The notes under the pieces: model-generated
Database searches by the model: none
The model's input: only the letters and a program-made list of their open reading frames with translations
What the model was told of the DNA's origin: nothing
Position numbers and translations under genes: made by a program
NCBI RefSeq assembly: GCF_003855095.1
Contig: NZ_CP033972.1
Coordinates: 1,054,001-1,118,000 of the forward strand
DNA length: 64,000 nucleotides
Direction of reading: 5' to 3'
Source: Gordonia insulae
GTDB lineage: Bacteria; Actinomycetota; Actinomycetes; Mycobacteriales; Mycobacteriaceae
Part shown: positions 26,308 to 36,352 of the stretch, piece after piece
How the letters are laid out: every line of letters starts with the position of its first letter
Position numbering within the stretch: the stretch's first letter is position 1

Positions 26308-27273
26308 GTGCGTATTCCGTTTGACCCGAGACAGCGCAAACGAAAGATCAATCCCGACGGCACGATGTCGTTGGTCGAGCATCTTTACGAGTTGCGCACG
26401 CGTGTCGTCATCTCGATGCTCGCGGTCCTGCTGACCACGATCATCGGCTTCGTCTGGTATTCGCACGGCTTCCTCGGCTTGGAGTCGCTCGGCGAGCTGC
26501 TGCGCGGCCCGTACTGTTCGCTACCACCGTCGTCCCGTGCGTCGCTCACTGCCGACGACGCCTGCCGTCTGTTGGCCACCGGCCCCTTCGACCAGTTCAT
26601 GTTGCGACTCAAGGTCGCACTAACGGCCGGTGTCGTGTTGGCGTGCCCGGTGTGGTTCTACCAGCTCTGGCAGTTCATCACGCCCGGTTTGCTCGACAAG
26701 GAACGGCGTTATGCGTACGGGTTCGTGTCGGCGGCCGCACTCCTGTTCGTCACCGGCGCCGTCATGGCCTACCTGGTCGTCGCCAAGGCTTTCCATTTCC
26801 TGCTGACCGTCGGCAGCGACGTCCAGGTGACCGCTCTCGCGGGTGACCAGTACTTCAACTTCATGCTGCACCTGCTGATCATCTTCGGCGTCAGCTTCGA
26901 GATGCCCCTGCTCATCATCGCGCTGAACCTGATCGGCGTGCTCAGCTACGCGAAATTGAAGAAGTGGCGGCGGGGGCTGCTGTTCGCGATGTTCGTGTTC
27001 GCGGCGATCGTGACGCCCGGTTCCGACCCGTTCACCATGCTCGCGCTCGCCGGTGCGCTGTGTGTATTGCTCGAGTTCGCGATCCAGGTCACCCGCCTCC
27101 ACGACAAGCGGCGCGCCCGCAACGAACCGGACTGGGCTGCGCTGTCGGACGACGAGGCGAGCCCGTTGACGACGTCGTCGCGCGAACCCGCCACGGCACC
27201 GATCCCCGCACCTGCACCCGTGACGGTCCGCTCATCGGTGCGCGACCGCGACACCTTCGACGACATCCTGTGA
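26308..27273 (+). CDS. tatC: Twin-arginine translocase subunit TatC
   Basis: The 321-residue polytopic protein has six membrane helices and recognises twin-arginine signal peptides. Family landmarks include the cytoplasmic [14 protein letters not shown] near residue 20, PCWFYQLW-like [23 protein letters not shown] after helix 2, and [12 protein letters not shown] with the conserved buried Glu. The C-terminal tail of about 60 residues is Pro/Ala-rich and disordered ([12 protein letters not shown]), longer than in enteric TatC, as in other actinobacteria. The GTG start follows tatA by 41 bp; the stop overlaps the helY GTG by 4 nt. Confidence 0.96.
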   Translation: MRIPFDPRQRKRKINPDGTMSLVEHLYELRTRVVISMLAVLLTTIIGFVWYSHGFLGLESLGELLRGPYCSLPPSSRASLTADDACRLLATGPFDQFMLRLKVALTAGVVLACPVWFYQLWQFITPGLLDKERRYAYGFVSAAALLFVTGAVMAYLVVAKAFHFLLTVGSDVQVTALAGDQYFNFMLHLLIIFGVSFEMPLLIIALNLIGVLSYAKLKKWRRGLLFAMFVFAAIVTPGSDPFTMLALAGALCVLLEFAIQVTRLHDKRRARNEPDWAALSDDEASPLTTSSREPATAPIPAPAPVTVRSSVRDRDTFDDIL

Positions 27274-30182
27274 CCCGGCTCGACGATTTCACCGACCGGC
27301 TGACCTTCCGCCTCGATGACTTCCAGCGACGTGCGTGCGTCGCGCTCGAGGGTGGGCACGGCGTCCTGGTGTGTGCGCCGACCGGGGCCGGCAAGACGAT
27401 CGTCGGTGAGTTCGCGGTCCACCTGGCGCTCGCCGGCGGCACGAAGTGCTTCTACACCACCCCGATCAAGGCGCTGAGCAATCAGAAGTACGCCGACCTC
27501 GTCGCCGTTCACGGGGCCGAGTCGGTGGGTCTGCTCACCGGTGACATCTCGATCAACGCGGATGCACCCGTCGTCGTCATGACGACCGAGGTCGTGCGCA
27601 ACATGATCTACGCCCGATCTCGCGCGTTGCAGGGACTGTCACATGTCGTGATGGACGAGGTTCACTTCCTCGCCGACCGGTTCCGTGGGGCGGTGTGGGA
27701 GGAGGTCATCCTGCATCTCGAGCCGTCGGTGCGGGTGGTCAGCCTGTCCGCGACGGTCAGCAACGCCGAGGAGTTCGGCGACTGGATTCAGACGGTGCGC
27801 GGCGACACCGCAGTCATCGTCGACGAACACCGCCCGGTCCCGCTGACCCAGCACATGCTCGTGGGTGGTCGGATGTTCGACCTCTTTGACCCGACCACCG
27901 TGGTGCCGGCGCCGGGAGCGGAGCGAGCGGGCCGATCGGCAACGGCGCCGGGAGCGGAGCGAGCGGGCCGATCGGCAACGGCGCCGGGAGCGGAGCGAGC
28001 GGGCCGATCGCAGGTCAATCCCGAACTCAAACGCTATATCCGGCACCGCATGCTGACGATCGATGATCGTGACGACCGGTCGTCCGGCCGCGGTCGCCGG
28101 GGTCCGGCGACCCGGGGTGGACGACGCGGCGGCGGGATACGACCACCGTCGCGGCCCGACCTGGTCGCGCGACTCGACCGCGAGGGTCTGTTGCCGGCGA
28201 TCGGGTTCATCTTCTCTCGCGCCGGCTGCGACGGCGCGCTCGCACAGTGTCTGCGATCCGGCCTGAACCTGTTGACCCCCGAGGAGTCGATGGAGGTCGA
28301 CGCGGTGGTCGATCGCCATGTCGCGGAGCTTTCGCCGACCGATGAGGACATCCTCGGGGTCGGGGAGTGGCGGGCCGGTCTGCGGCGGGGTTTCGCGGCG
28401 CATCATGCCGGCCTGTTGCCGACGTTCCGGCACGCGGTGGAAGCCCTGTTCACCCGCGGTCTGGTGAAGATGGTCTTCGCGACGGAAACCCTCGCACTGG
28501 GCATCAACATGCCGGCGCGGACCGTCGTGCTCGAGCGACTCGTGAAGTACAACGGCGAAGCCCATGTCGACCTCACCCCCGGCGAGTACACACAGCTGAC
28601 CGGCCGGGCCGGGCGACGGGGCATCGACGTCGAAGGGCACGCGGTGGTGGTGTGGACGCCGGAGACGGTGCCCGAACAGGTCGCCGGACTGGCCGGTGCC
28701 CGTACGTTCCCGCTGCGCAGTTCCTTCCAGCCCGAATACAACATGGCGGTCAACCTGATCGGGCGATTGGGTCTCGACGGGTCACGCGAATTGCTCAATC
28801 GGTCGTTCGCACAGTTCCAGGCCGATCGGTCGGTGGTCGGGCAGGCGCATCGGGTCGAGGAGTCGCGCCGCCGCCTCCGCAAGCTCGACGTCGAGCTGAC
28901 CGGTGCGGCCGCCAATCGGGGCCTGGAACCGGGTGTCGTGATCGACGATGTGGATGAGCCGGGCATCGAGGATCCGGGTGACGGTGATCCGCACAGTGGA
29001 TTCCTCGGCTATGTGCAGCTGCGCGAGGACATCCGGCGCCGGGAGCGCGACCTCAAGTTCGAGCGGCGGGCCGCCAACGCGCAGTCGACGGTCGCCGATC
29101 TGGCGGCGTTGAAGCGCGGACACGTGATCGGCCTGCAGGGCGGGCGGCACCGTGGTCTCGCGGTGGTGCTCGAGGCCGCGACGCAGTCGCTGGATCCGAA
29201 GCCCCTGGTGCTGAGCGAGGACGCCTGGTGCGGTCGCGTCGGTACCCGTGATTTCGTCAACCCGCCGGAGGTGCTGGGCAACATGCGGTTGCCCAAGCAC
29301 GTCGACCGACGGACCGGTCGGGGGCGCCGCGACCTCGCCTCGGCCCTGCGATCGACGGGTATCGAGGCGCCGCGTGGACGGTCGAAGAAACGCGCACCTG
29401 CCGCCGACGACCGCGAACTCGCCAGGCTGCGTTCGGCATTGCGGGCCCACCCGGCCCATCGGCTGGGCAACGACGACGAGTTGTTCCGGCTGGCCGAGCG
29501 ACGTAACCGGGTGCTGCGTGAGATCGTCTCGGCGGAACGCGTCATCGCCGAGAAGACGTCGACGCTGGGCGTGCAGTTCGAGCGGATCGTCGGGGTCCTC
29601 GCGGAATTGGGTTACCTCGATGTCGGCACCGATCGGTCGGGCGCCGGGCGCGCGTCGGTGACCAAGGCGGGTCATCTGCTCAGCCGAATCTACAGCGAGA
29701 GCGACCTGCTGGTCACCGAGTGCATCCGCGCGGGTGTCTGGGATGAACTCGCGCCCAACGAGCTGGCCGCCGTGGTGGCGGCGATGGTCTTCGAGGCACG
29801 CCGGGAGAGCTATTCCGGTGCCGACGCGATGCCGGGCAGCGTCGCGCTCCGCGGTGCCCTCGCCCGCACCATCGAGATCTGGCGTGAGGTCACCGCCACC
29901 GAGTCCCGCCACCATGTCGACTCGACCCGTGAACCCGACACCGGCTTCTCGGTTGCGGTGTCGCTCTGGGCATCCGGGCGTTCGTTGACCGAATCGCTGG
30001 CCGCCGCCGGTGAGCGCGGTCAGTTGTTGTCGCCGGGTGATTTCGTCCGCTGGAATCGGCAGGTGATCGATCTCCTGGAGCAGGTCCGACTGGGTGCGGG
30101 TGCCGACACCCGACTGGCCGGCTCGGCGCGGTCCGCGGTGTCCGGCATCCGTCGTGGTGTGGTGGCCGCCGAACTGGGCTGA
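27270..30182 (+). CDS. helY: DEAD/DEVH-box RNA/DNA helicase HelY (Ski2/Mtr4-like)
   Basis: This 970-residue superfamily 2 helicase has Walker A APTGAGKT (K42, T43), DEVH box D129-E-V-H132 ([11 protein letters not shown]), SLSATVSN, and in the second RecA domain [10 protein letters not shown] and [15 protein letters not shown]. The C-terminal part carries a DSHCT domain (about 800-970). Relatives unwind RNA for turnover; the bacterial HelY role is not established. It is longer than mycobacterial HelY. A 34-residue run of [12 protein letters not shown] units (214-247) from a DNA tandem repeat and an Arg/Gly-rich linker (about 270-295) separate the two RecA domains. GTG 27270 overlaps the tatC stop; extension upstream is out-of-frame tatC sequence. 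Confidence 0.93.
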   Translation: MTRLDDFTDRLTFRLDDFQRRACVALEGGHGVLVCAPTGAGKTIVGEFAVHLALAGGTKCFYTTPIKALSNQKYADLVAVHGAESVGLLTGDISINADAPVVVMTTEVVRNMIYARSRALQGLSHVVMDEVHFLADRFRGAVWEEVILHLEPSVRVVSLSATVSNAEEFGDWIQTVRGDTAVIVDEHRPVPLTQHMLVGGRMFDLFDPTTVVPAPGAERAGRSATAPGAERAGRSATAPGAERAGRSQVNPELKRYIRHRMLTIDDRDDRSSGRGRRGPATRGGRRGGGIRPPSRPDLVARLDREGLLPAIGFIFSRAGCDGALAQCLRSGLNLLTPEESMEVDAVVDRHVAELSPTDEDILGVGEWRAGLRRGFAAHHAGLLPTFRHAVEALFTRGLVKMVFATETLALGINMPARTVVLERLVKYNGEAHVDLTPGEYTQLTGRAGRRGIDVEGHAVVVWTPETVPEQVAGLAGARTFPLRSSFQPEYNMAVNLIGRLGLDGSRELLNRSFAQFQADRSVVGQAHRVEESRRRLRKLDVELTGAAANRGLEPGVVIDDVDEPGIEDPGDGDPHSGFLGYVQLREDIRRRERDLKFERRAANAQSTVADLAALKRGHVIGLQGGRHRGLAVVLEAATQSLDPKPLVLSEDAWCGRVGTRDFVNPPEVLGNMRLPKHVDRRTGRGRRDLASALRSTGIEAPRGRSKKRAPAADDRELARLRSALRAHPAHRLGNDDELFRLAERRNRVLREIVSAERVIAEKTSTLGVQFERIVGVLAELGYLDVGTDRSGAGRASVTKAGHLLSRIYSESDLLVTECIRAGVWDELAPNELAAVVAAMVFEARRESYSGADAMPGSVALRGALARTIEIWREVTATESRHHVDSTREPDTGFSVAVSLWASGRSLTESLAAAGERGQLLSPGDFVRWNRQVIDLLEQVRLGAGADTRLAGSARSAVSGIRRGVVAAELG
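27909..28010 (+). repeat. 36-bp tandem repeat, 2.8 copies, inside helY
   Basis: Exact copies at 27909-27944 and 27945-27980 are followed by the first 30 bp of a third copy to 28010. The unit starts GCGCCGGGAGCGGAGCGAGC and ends GATCGGCAACG. It stays in frame and encodes [12 protein letters not shown]. The copies are identical at DNA level, so the expansion is recent or actively homogenised. Confidence 0.95.
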
Positions 30183-30243
30183 CGAGCCCGCATCGACGGT
30201 TCCACACGCCTGTCAGATGACTGAGGGTGATAGGGGAGTGAGG

Positions 30244-30249
30244 TAACCT
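30244..30249 (+). promoter_or_regulatory. Candidate -10 TAACCT in the helY-DUF4333 gap
   Basis: The 205-bp gap 30183-30387 holds TAACCT with a CTGAGG hexamer 17 nt upstream. It would leave a leader of about 130 nt before the DUF4333 ATG; I recognise no riboswitch or coding sequence in that leader. Confidence 0.4.
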
Positions 30250-30387
30250 TCTCCACGCGGTCGGGAGCACGGGTGGGTCGATTCGGCGCATCCGCAGTGA
30301 CAACACCAGGGGTGGCGCAACACAGCTCGCCGACCACCATGTCCAGGCGTATCGGTGCCCAGTCACCGGGCAGAGCGGGAGAGACCC

Positions 30388-31404
30388 ATGAGTGAGCCGA
30401 ACGATCCCACCCGTCCGACCGGAACACCGCAGGCGGGTGGCCCGGATCCGGCCGGGTCCGCCGACACCGGCAAGACCGAGGTGGTCGGTCTGCCCGACAC
30501 CCCGCCCGGAGACAGCACCACGGTCATCCCCACCGGCCAGGGCACCCGGCCCGCCGAGTCGTCATCGTCGGCTCCGGCCGGTCAGCCCCAGGAGGCCGCA
30601 CCGTCGGGGTATCCGCAGAATCATGGTCAGCCGACCGCCCAGTACGGCCAGCCGCCGACGACCCCGTATCCGCCACAGGGCTATGGCCAGCCGGGGGGCC
30701 AGGGATACGCACCGCCGCAGGGGTATGGCCAGCCGCAGGGTTACGGCCAGCCGCAGTCCGGTGGGTATAGCGGCCAGCCACCCGCCGCGGGCGGTTATCC
30801 GCCGCAGGGCTACGGAGCGCCGGGCCAGGGTTACGGCAACCCGGGTCAGGCAGGTGCCTACGGTGCTCCCGAGCAGGGGTACGGGAATCCCCCGACCGGC
30901 GGCTTCGCCCCACCCGGACAGCAGGGTGCACCCGGTCAGTGCGGTGCCGGTCCGCAGCAACCCGGTTACGGTCAACCGGGCGGCTATCCGCAGCCCGGCC
31001 CGACACAGCAGTTCGGTGGTCAGCCACCGTACGGACAGTTCGGTGGAGACCAGTTCTCCTCGATGGCCACCCCGTCGGGCAACAAGCGCACACGCAATCT
31101 CCTGCTGATCGGCGGTGGCGTCGCGGTCCTGATCGCCGCGATCCTGCTGATCACCGCATTCATCGCACCGGGCTGGGCGCCCAAGACGATCTCGCAGGAC
31201 GCCGTACAGGACGGGGTCAAGAAGGTCCTGACCGACGACTACCAGGCCACCGACGTGAGCCAGGTCAGCTGCCCGTCCGGCCAGCGGGTCGAGCAGGGCG
31301 CATCCTTCACCTGCACCGCCACCGTGGGCGGTCAGCAGCAGTCGGTGAAGGTGACCTTCCTCGACGACGACGGCAAGTACGAGGTGTCCCGCCCGACCAG
31401 CTGA
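30388..31404 (+). CDS. DUF4333 membrane protein with Gly/Gln/Pro/Tyr-rich N-terminus
   Basis: The 338-residue protein (Rv2091c-like position and domain) has a disordered cytoplasmic region to about 225, dominated by QGYGQP/GYGAPGQ repeats, one membrane helix (about 232-254, [20 protein letters not shown]) and a C-terminal extracellular DUF4333 domain. In that domain two cysteines (VSCPSGQRV and SFTCTATV) are spaced as in the family and probably form a disulfide. The function is unknown. The PQG-rich tail resembles sequences that phase-separate or bind envelope components, but that is only a compositional remark. The ATG at 30388 has CGGGAGAG upstream; an in-frame ATG at 30355 adds residues without support. 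Confidence 0.85.
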   Translation: MSEPNDPTRPTGTPQAGGPDPAGSADTGKTEVVGLPDTPPGDSTTVIPTGQGTRPAESSSSAPAGQPQEAAPSGYPQNHGQPTAQYGQPPTTPYPPQGYGQPGGQGYAPPQGYGQPQGYGQPQSGGYSGQPPAAGGYPPQGYGAPGQGYGNPGQAGAYGAPEQGYGNPPTGGFAPPGQQGAPGQCGAGPQQPGYGQPGGYPQPGPTQQFGGQPPYGQFGGDQFSSMATPSGNKRTRNLLLIGGGVAVLIAAILLITAFIAPGWAPKTISQDAVQDGVKKVLTDDYQATDVSQVSCPSGQRVEQGASFTCTATVGGQQQSVKVTFLDDDGKYEVSRPTS

Positions 31405-31420
31405 TCGCGCGGCCGCCGGA

Positions 31421-31729
31421 CTACGGTCCGAGCGTGTCGTCGGAGATGGTGTAGTTCCGTCGCAGGTGTCGCGTCGCAACACCCCACGCGGAATCGGCGG
31501 TGCGACGCTGGTGGTCGTCGAAGGCCGCCCGATCGACGAAACGCTCGTCGACCAGTAGCCGATCCGGATGAGTGGGACTCGGCCGAACCGAGAATTCCAG
31601 GCATCCCGATTCGGCGAGCGTGCGGACCCGATGCTCGTCGAGCAAGGCTGCGAGTCGTCGGAGCTCCTCGGAATCGATGGCGATCCACCCCGTCAGGCGG
31701 ATCGCCTGCGCCCGGCCCGGCGTCGTCAT
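31421..31729 (-). CDS. Antibiotic biosynthesis monooxygenase (ABM)-like protein
   Basis: The 102-residue protein has the ferredoxin-like dimeric barrel pattern of ABM/quinol monooxygenase-like proteins: [22 protein letters not shown], then [35 protein letters not shown]. Members oxidise aromatic or quinol-like compounds or bind haem; no activity can be assigned here. The ATG at 31729 overlaps the stop of the upstream exonuclease gene (ATGA), so it is the second gene of that unit. It converges on the DUF4333 gene with a 16-bp gap. Longer extension of this frame is antisense to the exonuclease and was rejected. Confidence 0.75.
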   Translation of the reverse strand: MTTPGRAQAIRLTGWIAIDSEELRRLAALLDEHRVRTLAESGCLEFSVRPSPTHPDRLLVDERFVDRAAFDDHQRRTADSAWGVATRHLRRNYTISDDTLGP

Positions 31730-32730
31730 CCGGCGGAGACCGGCCAGCCGAGCGCCTTCGACAGCCGCGACACCGATGCACCGATGCCGAGCTCGTCGAC
31801 CAGGTCGGCGAGACCGCCGGGATCGGCGGGCGCATCGGGCAGCCGATCGTCGTCGGTGCTGTCGATCGTGTCGGCATCGGTCTTGACCAGCACCACGGTG
31901 CGGGCCGCGGTGAGGTAGTCGGTCGATGCGAGCAGGGACTTGCGGCTGCGTGTGGGCACCGATGACGAGCTGTCCGCGGCCGCGGCCTCGAGTGCATCGA
32001 GACTGCCGTACTCGGTGATCAGTGTCGCCGCGGTCTTCTCGCCGATCCCCGGCACGCCCGGCAGGCCGTCCGACGGGTCCCCCCGCAGCATCGACATCTC
32101 CGCGTACGCCATCCCGGCACGGTCGACCGGGACCGAGTACTTCTCGGCGACCTCGACCGGTCCCATCATCTCGGCCTTGGCGAGGCCTCGTCCCACGTAC
32201 AGGACCCGCACCTCCACCGGGTCGTCGGCGACGACCTGGAGGAGATCGCGATCGCCGCTGACGACGATCACCGGGTCCGTCGACTCGTCGTAGGCGAGCG
32301 TGCCGATGACATCGTCGGCCTCGCAGCCGATCGCCCCCGACGTGGCGATTCCGGCGCAGCGCAAGACGTCGAGAATCATGTCGACCTGAGGCGTCAACGT
32401 ATCGGGGACCTCTTCGATGTCGGTGACCGGCGTTCCGTCGGCGGTCACCTCGACGGTGTGTGCGACCTCTTCGACGACCCGGTGCGCCTTGTACGACGGG
32501 ATCAGCTCGGTGCGGAACGCCGGCCGCCAGTCCAGGTCCAGACACACCACGAGCCTGCTGGGCCGCTCACGGGTGACCAACGTCGCGATGGTGTCGAGGA
32601 AGCCACGCACCGCGTTGACCGGACGCCCGTCCGGTGAGGTCATCTTCTCGGGCAATGCGAAGAAGGATCTGAACCAGAGACTCGCCCCGTCGAGGAGCAT
32701 CAGCGAACCGGATGTGTGATCGGGAGCCAT
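31726..32730 (-). CDS. 5'-3' exonuclease (PolA N-terminal domain type)
   Basis: The 334-residue stand-alone flap/5'-3' exonuclease is the Rv2090 type. Metal-binding acidic residues appear in [35 protein letters not shown] and [12 protein letters not shown]. The helix-hairpin-helix DNA-binding motif is [18 protein letters not shown] usual role is removal of RNA primers or flaps in repair. The ATG at 32730 ([16 protein letters not shown]) was chosen because longer extension runs antisense through the divergent peptidase gene. It is divergent from the M24 peptidase with 54 bp between. Confidence 0.9.
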   Translation of the reverse strand: MAPDHTSGSLMLLDGASLWFRSFFALPEKMTSPDGRPVNAVRGFLDTIATLVTRERPSRLVVCLDLDWRPAFRTELIPSYKAHRVVEEVAHTVEVTADGTPVTDIEEVPDTLTPQVDMILDVLRCAGIATSGAIGCEADDVIGTLAYDESTDPVIVVSGDRDLLQVVADDPVEVRVLYVGRGLAKAEMMGPVEVAEKYSVPVDRAGMAYAEMSMLRGDPSDGLPGVPGIGEKTAATLITEYGSLDALEAAAADSSSSVPTRSRKSLLASTDYLTAARTVVLVKTDADTIDSTDDDRLPDAPADPGGLADLVDELGIGASVSRLSKALGWPVSAG

Positions 32731-32772
32731 GGGACCAACTCTGTCATTCTTCGCTCCGAATCGACACAGCGG

Positions 32773-32778
32773 TAGGCT
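32773..32778 (+). promoter_or_regulatory. -10 hexamer TAGGCT, leaderless promoter of the M24 peptidase
   Basis: TAGGCT ends 6 nt before the ATG at 32785. Confidence 0.55.
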
Positions 32779-32784
32779 GCGCTC

Positions 32785-33897
32785 ATGGCCTACCGGTTCT
32801 CCTCCGATGTCTATCGCAATCGCCTCGACCGGGCCCGGAAGCTCACTGCCGATGCGGGTCTCGACGCCCTCGTGGTGTCGACCGGTCCGGATCTGCGGTA
32901 CCTCACCGGATCCCGCGCGGACACCTTCGAACGGCTGACAGCGCTGGTGGTTCCGGCGGATGCGGCCCCGCGTCTCGTGGTCGCGCGTCTGGAACTCGCC
33001 TCGGTCCGCGACTCGGCGGTCGCCGATCTCGGCGTCGACGTGGCCGACTGGGTGGACGGCGAGGATCCCTACGCGCTGGCGCTGGACGGTCTGCCCGCGC
33101 AGGCCAGGCTGGCCGTCTGCGACACGATGCCCGCGTTGCATGTGGTGCCGATCGCCGCACACGGTGGCGGCACCCCCGTGCTGGCCACCGAGGTACTACG
33201 CGAACTGCGGATGATCAAGGACGCCAGCGAGATAGCCGTCCTACGCCAGGCCGGGGCCGCGATCGACCGAGTGCACGCACGCATGGGTGAGTGGTTGCGT
33301 CCGGGGCGCACCGAGCGCGCGGTCGCCGACGACATCCGCGCCGCGATCCTCGCGGAGGGACACACCGAGGCGGCGTTCATCATCGTCGGTTCCGGGCCAC
33401 ATGGCGCCGACCCCCATCACGAGTTCTCCGACCGCGTCATCGAGTGCGACGACATCGTGGTCATCGACATCGGCGGTCCCGTCGACCCGGGTTACAACTC
33501 CGACTCCACCCGCACCTATTGCTTCGGCCGGCCACCTGCCGATGTGGCCGAGGCGTATGACGTGCTGCAGACGGCACAGCGCTCGGCGCTTGAGGTCATC
33601 CGGCCCGGCATCACCGCGGAACAGGTCGACGCCGCCGCCCGAGATCTTCTGCGCGAGCACGGGCTCGCCGATCGGTTCATCCACCGGACCGGTCACGGGA
33701 TCGGGTTGTCGGTGCACGAGGAGCCCTACATCGTGAGTGGCAACGACATCACCTTGCGTCCGGGGATGGCGTTCAGTGTGGAACCGGGCGTCTATTTCGA
33801 CGGTCGGTGGGGCGCCCGGATTGAGGACATCGTGGTGGTCACCGACGAGGGCTGCGAAACACTCAACAACCGTCCCCACGAACTGACGGTGCTCTGA
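32785..33897 (+). CDS. M24 family Xaa-Pro dipeptidase/aminopeptidase
   Basis: The 370-residue cytoplasmic enzyme has a creatinase-like N-terminal domain (1 to about 140) and a pita-bread catalytic domain. Dinuclear metal ligands are D228 (VVIDIG), D240 (NSDSTRTY), the His in [15 protein letters not shown], and the two Glu in FSVEPGVYF and RIEDIVVV. It cleaves Xaa-Pro bonds in peptides. It corresponds in position to the mycobacterial gene called pepE (a PepQ-type enzyme, not the S51 peptidase E). It is divergent from the exonuclease and starts leaderlessly. Confidence 0.94.
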   Translation: MAYRFSSDVYRNRLDRARKLTADAGLDALVVSTGPDLRYLTGSRADTFERLTALVVPADAAPRLVVARLELASVRDSAVADLGVDVADWVDGEDPYALALDGLPAQARLAVCDTMPALHVVPIAAHGGGTPVLATEVLRELRMIKDASEIAVLRQAGAAIDRVHARMGEWLRPGRTERAVADDIRAAILAEGHTEAAFIIVGSGPHGADPHHEFSDRVIECDDIVVIDIGGPVDPGYNSDSTRTYCFGRPPADVAEAYDVLQTAQRSALEVIRPGITAEQVDAAARDLLREHGLADRFIHRTGHGIGLSVHEEPYIVSGNDITLRPGMAFSVEPGVYFDGRWGARIEDIVVVTDEGCETLNNRPHELTVL

Positions 33898-33928
33898 GAC
33901 CACGCCGATCGAACCGGCGCCGGTCGGG

Positions 33929-34330
33929 TCAACCGAGCAGGGTCGCCGATCCCATCACGCGCGACACGCTGATCTCGATCACCACGCGACGTGGATTCGG
34001 CTTCGGCTCGCGATATCGGGCCGCGTACCGGCGTTCGGCCTCCTGCACCCGCTCCGGATCACGCGAGACCACGGCGGGGCCCTCCAACGTCACCCAGCGG
34101 GGGCCGTCGACATTGGTCACCGACGCGTAGCCACCCCGCTCGACGTTGCGCACCTTCTGGTTCCCGTCGGAGGTGATCACCCGCGCCACGCCGTGCTCGC
34201 CGTCCCAGGTGAACCCGACGGCGACGGCGTGCGGGGTGCCGTCGGCACGCAGGGTGGTCAAGGTGGCGAGGTGGCGCTGTGCGAGGAACTCGACAGCGCC
34301 GGGGCCGAGATCGGCAGCAGTGCGGGTCAT
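33929..34330 (-). CDS. F420-dependent oxidoreductase of the FDOR-B type, Rv2074 (biliverdin reductase)-like
   Basis: The 133-residue split-barrel protein has FLAQRHLATLTTLRADGTPHAVAVGF at the N-terminus and ITSDGNQKVRNVERGGYASVTNVDGPRWVTLEGPA in the core. Its neighbourhood (exonuclease, M24 peptidase, DprE2-like SDR, cob genes) matches Rv2074, which reduces biliverdin with F420H2. Both F420 and FMN/PLP-type cofactors occur in this superfamily, so the cofactor is inferred from synteny and length. The ATG at 34330 has TAGCGT 6 nt upstream. It converges on the peptidase gene with a 31-bp gap holding the small palindrome ACCGGCGCCGGT. Confidence 0.85.
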   Translation of the reverse strand: MTRTAADLGPGAVEFLAQRHLATLTTLRADGTPHAVAVGFTWDGEHGVARVITSDGNQKVRNVERGGYASVTNVDGPRWVTLEGPAVVSRDPERVQEAERRYAARYREPKPNPRRVVIEISVSRVMGSATLLG

Positions 34331-34336
34331 GTGTTC

Positions 34337-34342
34337 ACGCTA
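34337..34342 (-). promoter_or_regulatory. -10 hexamer TAGCGT, leaderless promoter of the FDOR-B gene
   Basis: Minus-strand TAGCGT lies 6 nt before the ATG at 34330. On the plus strand a weaker GATACT lies 7 nt before the SDR ATG at 34392, so this 61-bp gap may carry two divergent leaderless promoters. Confidence 0.5.
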
Positions 34343-34391
34343 GCGGCGCCGCCCTGACGCCGACGATCCGGGCGATGGGATACTGGCCACC

Positions 34392-35162
34392 ATGTCCCAG
34401 CGACCACCGACGACCGGAACCATCCTGCTGTTCGGCGGCCGCAGTGAGATCGGCGTCGCCGTGGCCCGGCGACTCGGCACCGGTCGCACGGTGGTGTTGG
34501 CCGCCCGACGTCCCGACGACCTCGTGGAGCAGACGGCGACGTTGGTGGCCGCCGGGGCCACCGACGTCCACACCGTCGCCTTCGACGCCGACGACACCGA
34601 TGCGCACCCGGCCCTCGTCAAGGGTCTGATCGAGCGTCACGGCCCGATCGAGGCGGCGATCGTGGCGTTCGGGATCCTCGGTGATCAGCAGCGCGCGGAA
34701 ACCGACGTCACGCACGCCCTGCAGATCGCCCACACCGACTATGTGGCCCAGATCAGCGTGCTGACCCCGCTCGCCCAAGCGCTGCGTGCTCAGGGGTCGG
34801 GCACGATCATCGTCTTCTCGTCCGTGGCCGGGATCCGGGTGCGCCGGGCCAACTACGTGTACGCATCCACCAAGGCCGGACTCGACGGCTTCGCGAGCGG
34901 CCTGTCGGATGCCCTGCACGGCAGCGGTGTTCGGCTCCTGCTGGCGCGTCCAGGGTTCGTCGTCGGGGCGATGACCCGGGAACTCATGGCCTCCGGGGTA
35001 CGCCCGGCGCCGTTCTCGGTGAACGCCGATCAGGTCGCCGAAGCGGTGGCCCGCGCCTATCGTCGCGGCCGCGGCGAGGTGTGGATTCCCGGCATCCTCC
35101 GGCCCGTGTTCGTGGGCATGCGGCTTCTGCCGCGCGCGATCTGGCGGCGGTTGCCACGATGA
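34392..35162 (+). CDS. Short-chain dehydrogenase, DprE2-like (Rv2073c position)
   Basis: The 256-residue SDR has the nucleotide motif LLFGGRSEIGVAVARRL (GGxSEIG variant at about residues 14-30), AFGILGDQ in place of NNAG, and the catalytic Ser/Tyr/Lys in VFSSVAGIRVRRANYVYASTKAG. It resembles DprE2, the keto-reductase that makes decaprenylphospho-arabinose, but the bona fide dprE2 is next to dprE1, which is not here, so it is a paralogue of unknown substrate. The last 30 residues are basic and hydrophobic (FVGMRLLPRAIWRRLPR), suggesting peripheral membrane contact. It overlaps cobL by 4 nt, so it heads a cob operon. Confidence 0.87.
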   Translation: MSQRPPTTGTILLFGGRSEIGVAVARRLGTGRTVVLAARRPDDLVEQTATLVAAGATDVHTVAFDADDTDAHPALVKGLIERHGPIEAAIVAFGILGDQQRAETDVTHALQIAHTDYVAQISVLTPLAQALRAQGSGTIIVFSSVAGIRVRRANYVYASTKAGLDGFASGLSDALHGSGVRLLLARPGFVVGAMTRELMASGVRPAPFSVNADQVAEAVARAYRRGRGEVWIPGILRPVFVGMRLLPRAIWRRLPR

Positions 35163-36352
35163 GCGCCCGGTTCGTGGTGATCGGCGTCGGCGCAGACGGC
35201 TGGGACGGCCTCGGCCGACGCGCTCGCGATGAGCTGACCGGCGCCGACGTCGTCTACGGATCGGCGCGACAACTCGCCCTGCTGCCGGAACTCACCGCGG
35301 AGCGCCGACCGTGGGCCTCGCCGATGAGTGCCCACCTGGCGCGAGTCCTCGACGACGACCGATCGGGGATCGTGCACATCCTGGCCAGCGGCGATCCGAT
35401 GTTTCATGGCGTGGGCACCTCCATCGTGCGTGCCGTCGGCGCGGATCGTGTGCACGTGATCCCGACGGTCTCGAGCGCCACCCTCGCGTGTGCGCGGCTC
35501 GGTTGGGATCTCGCCGACGTCGCGATCGTCACAACGGTGACCCGCGACGTCGATTCGGTCGGTGACGCGATCACCGACGGCCGCGATCTACTGGTCCTCA
35601 GCCGCGATCAGGACACGCCGGAACAACTCGCGGAGTTGTTGATCGCCAACGGGTTCGGCTGGTCGGCGATGACCGTCCTGGAGCAACTCGGCGGTCCGGA
35701 CGAGCGCATCATCCGCGGTGTCGCGCGGACTTGGGCGGAGCCGGCCGGCGATCCGCTCAACGTCGTCGCGATCAGTTGCGTCGGGCCGCGCCGAAGCCGA
35801 ACTCCGGGCCGCGACGATCACGAGTACGACCACGACGGCCAGATCACCAAACAGCCCGTCCGCGCGTTGACGGTGTCCGCGCTGGCGCCGAGCCGTCGAC
35901 AACTCTTGTGGGACATCGGGTCCGGGTCCGGCAGCGTCGCGATCGAATGGCTTCGCGCCGAGGCGACGGGTCGGGCGATCGCGTTCGAGCAGGACGCGAC
36001 CCGCAGCGCACAGCTCCTCGTCAACGCCACCCGCCACGGTGTGCACGAGCGGCTCACCGTGCGCGGTACGGCGCCGGAGGCGTTCGCGGACACACCCGAT
36101 CCGGACTCGATCTTCATCGGTGGTGGCCTCGGTGAGCAGCTGCTCACCGAGGCCTGGGCGGCACTGCCGAGCGGCGGGCGATTGGTGACCAACGCGGTCA
36201 CGCTGGAGAATCAGACGCTGCTCGCGCAATGGTATGGGCGACAGGGTGGTTCCCTTCGGCGCCTGTCGGTCGAGACGGCCGCGCCGCTGGGGACGATGAC
36301 CACCTGGCGACCGTCACTGCCGATCGTCCAGTGGGCGGTGGACAAGCCATGA
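35159..36352 (+). CDS. cobL: Precorrin-6Y C5,15-methyltransferase (decarboxylating)
   Basis: The 397-residue bifunctional enzyme of aerobic cobalamin synthesis methylates C5 and C15 and decarboxylates the C12 acetate. The N-terminal CbiE-like tetrapyrrole methylase (1 to about 200) has VVIGVGADGWDGL and LASGDPMFHGVG. The C-terminal CbiT-like domain (about 235-397) has DIGSGSGSVAIEWLR and FIGGGLGEQ. A charged stretch (RTPGRDDHEYDHDGQ) links them. The ATG overlaps the SDR stop, and its stop overlaps cobM by 4 nt. Confidence 0.96.
   Translation: MSARFVVIGVGADGWDGLGRRARDELTGADVVYGSARQLALLPELTAERRPWASPMSAHLARVLDDDRSGIVHILASGDPMFHGVGTSIVRAVGADRVHVIPTVSSATLACARLGWDLADVAIVTTVTRDVDSVGDAITDGRDLLVLSRDQDTPEQLAELLIANGFGWSAMTVLEQLGGPDERIIRGVARTWAEPAGDPLNVVAISCVGPRRSRTPGRDDHEYDHDGQITKQPVRALTVSALAPSRRQLLWDIGSGSGSVAIEWLRAEATGRAIAFEQDATRSAQLLVNATRHGVHERLTVRGTAPEAFADTPDPDSIFIGGGLGEQLLTEAWAALPSGGRLVTNAVTLENQTLLAQWYGRQGGSLRRLSVETAAPLGTMTTWRPSLPIVQWAVDKP

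Noticed and set aside
27909-28010. CRISPR or transposon end in helY
   Set aside because: Repeats are spacer-free and in frame, with no terminal inverted repeats or transposase nearby.
33910-33928. Terminator between the M24 peptidase and FDOR-B genes
   Set aside because: Only the short palindrome ACCGGCGCCGGT with no loop or T tract; too weak to call.
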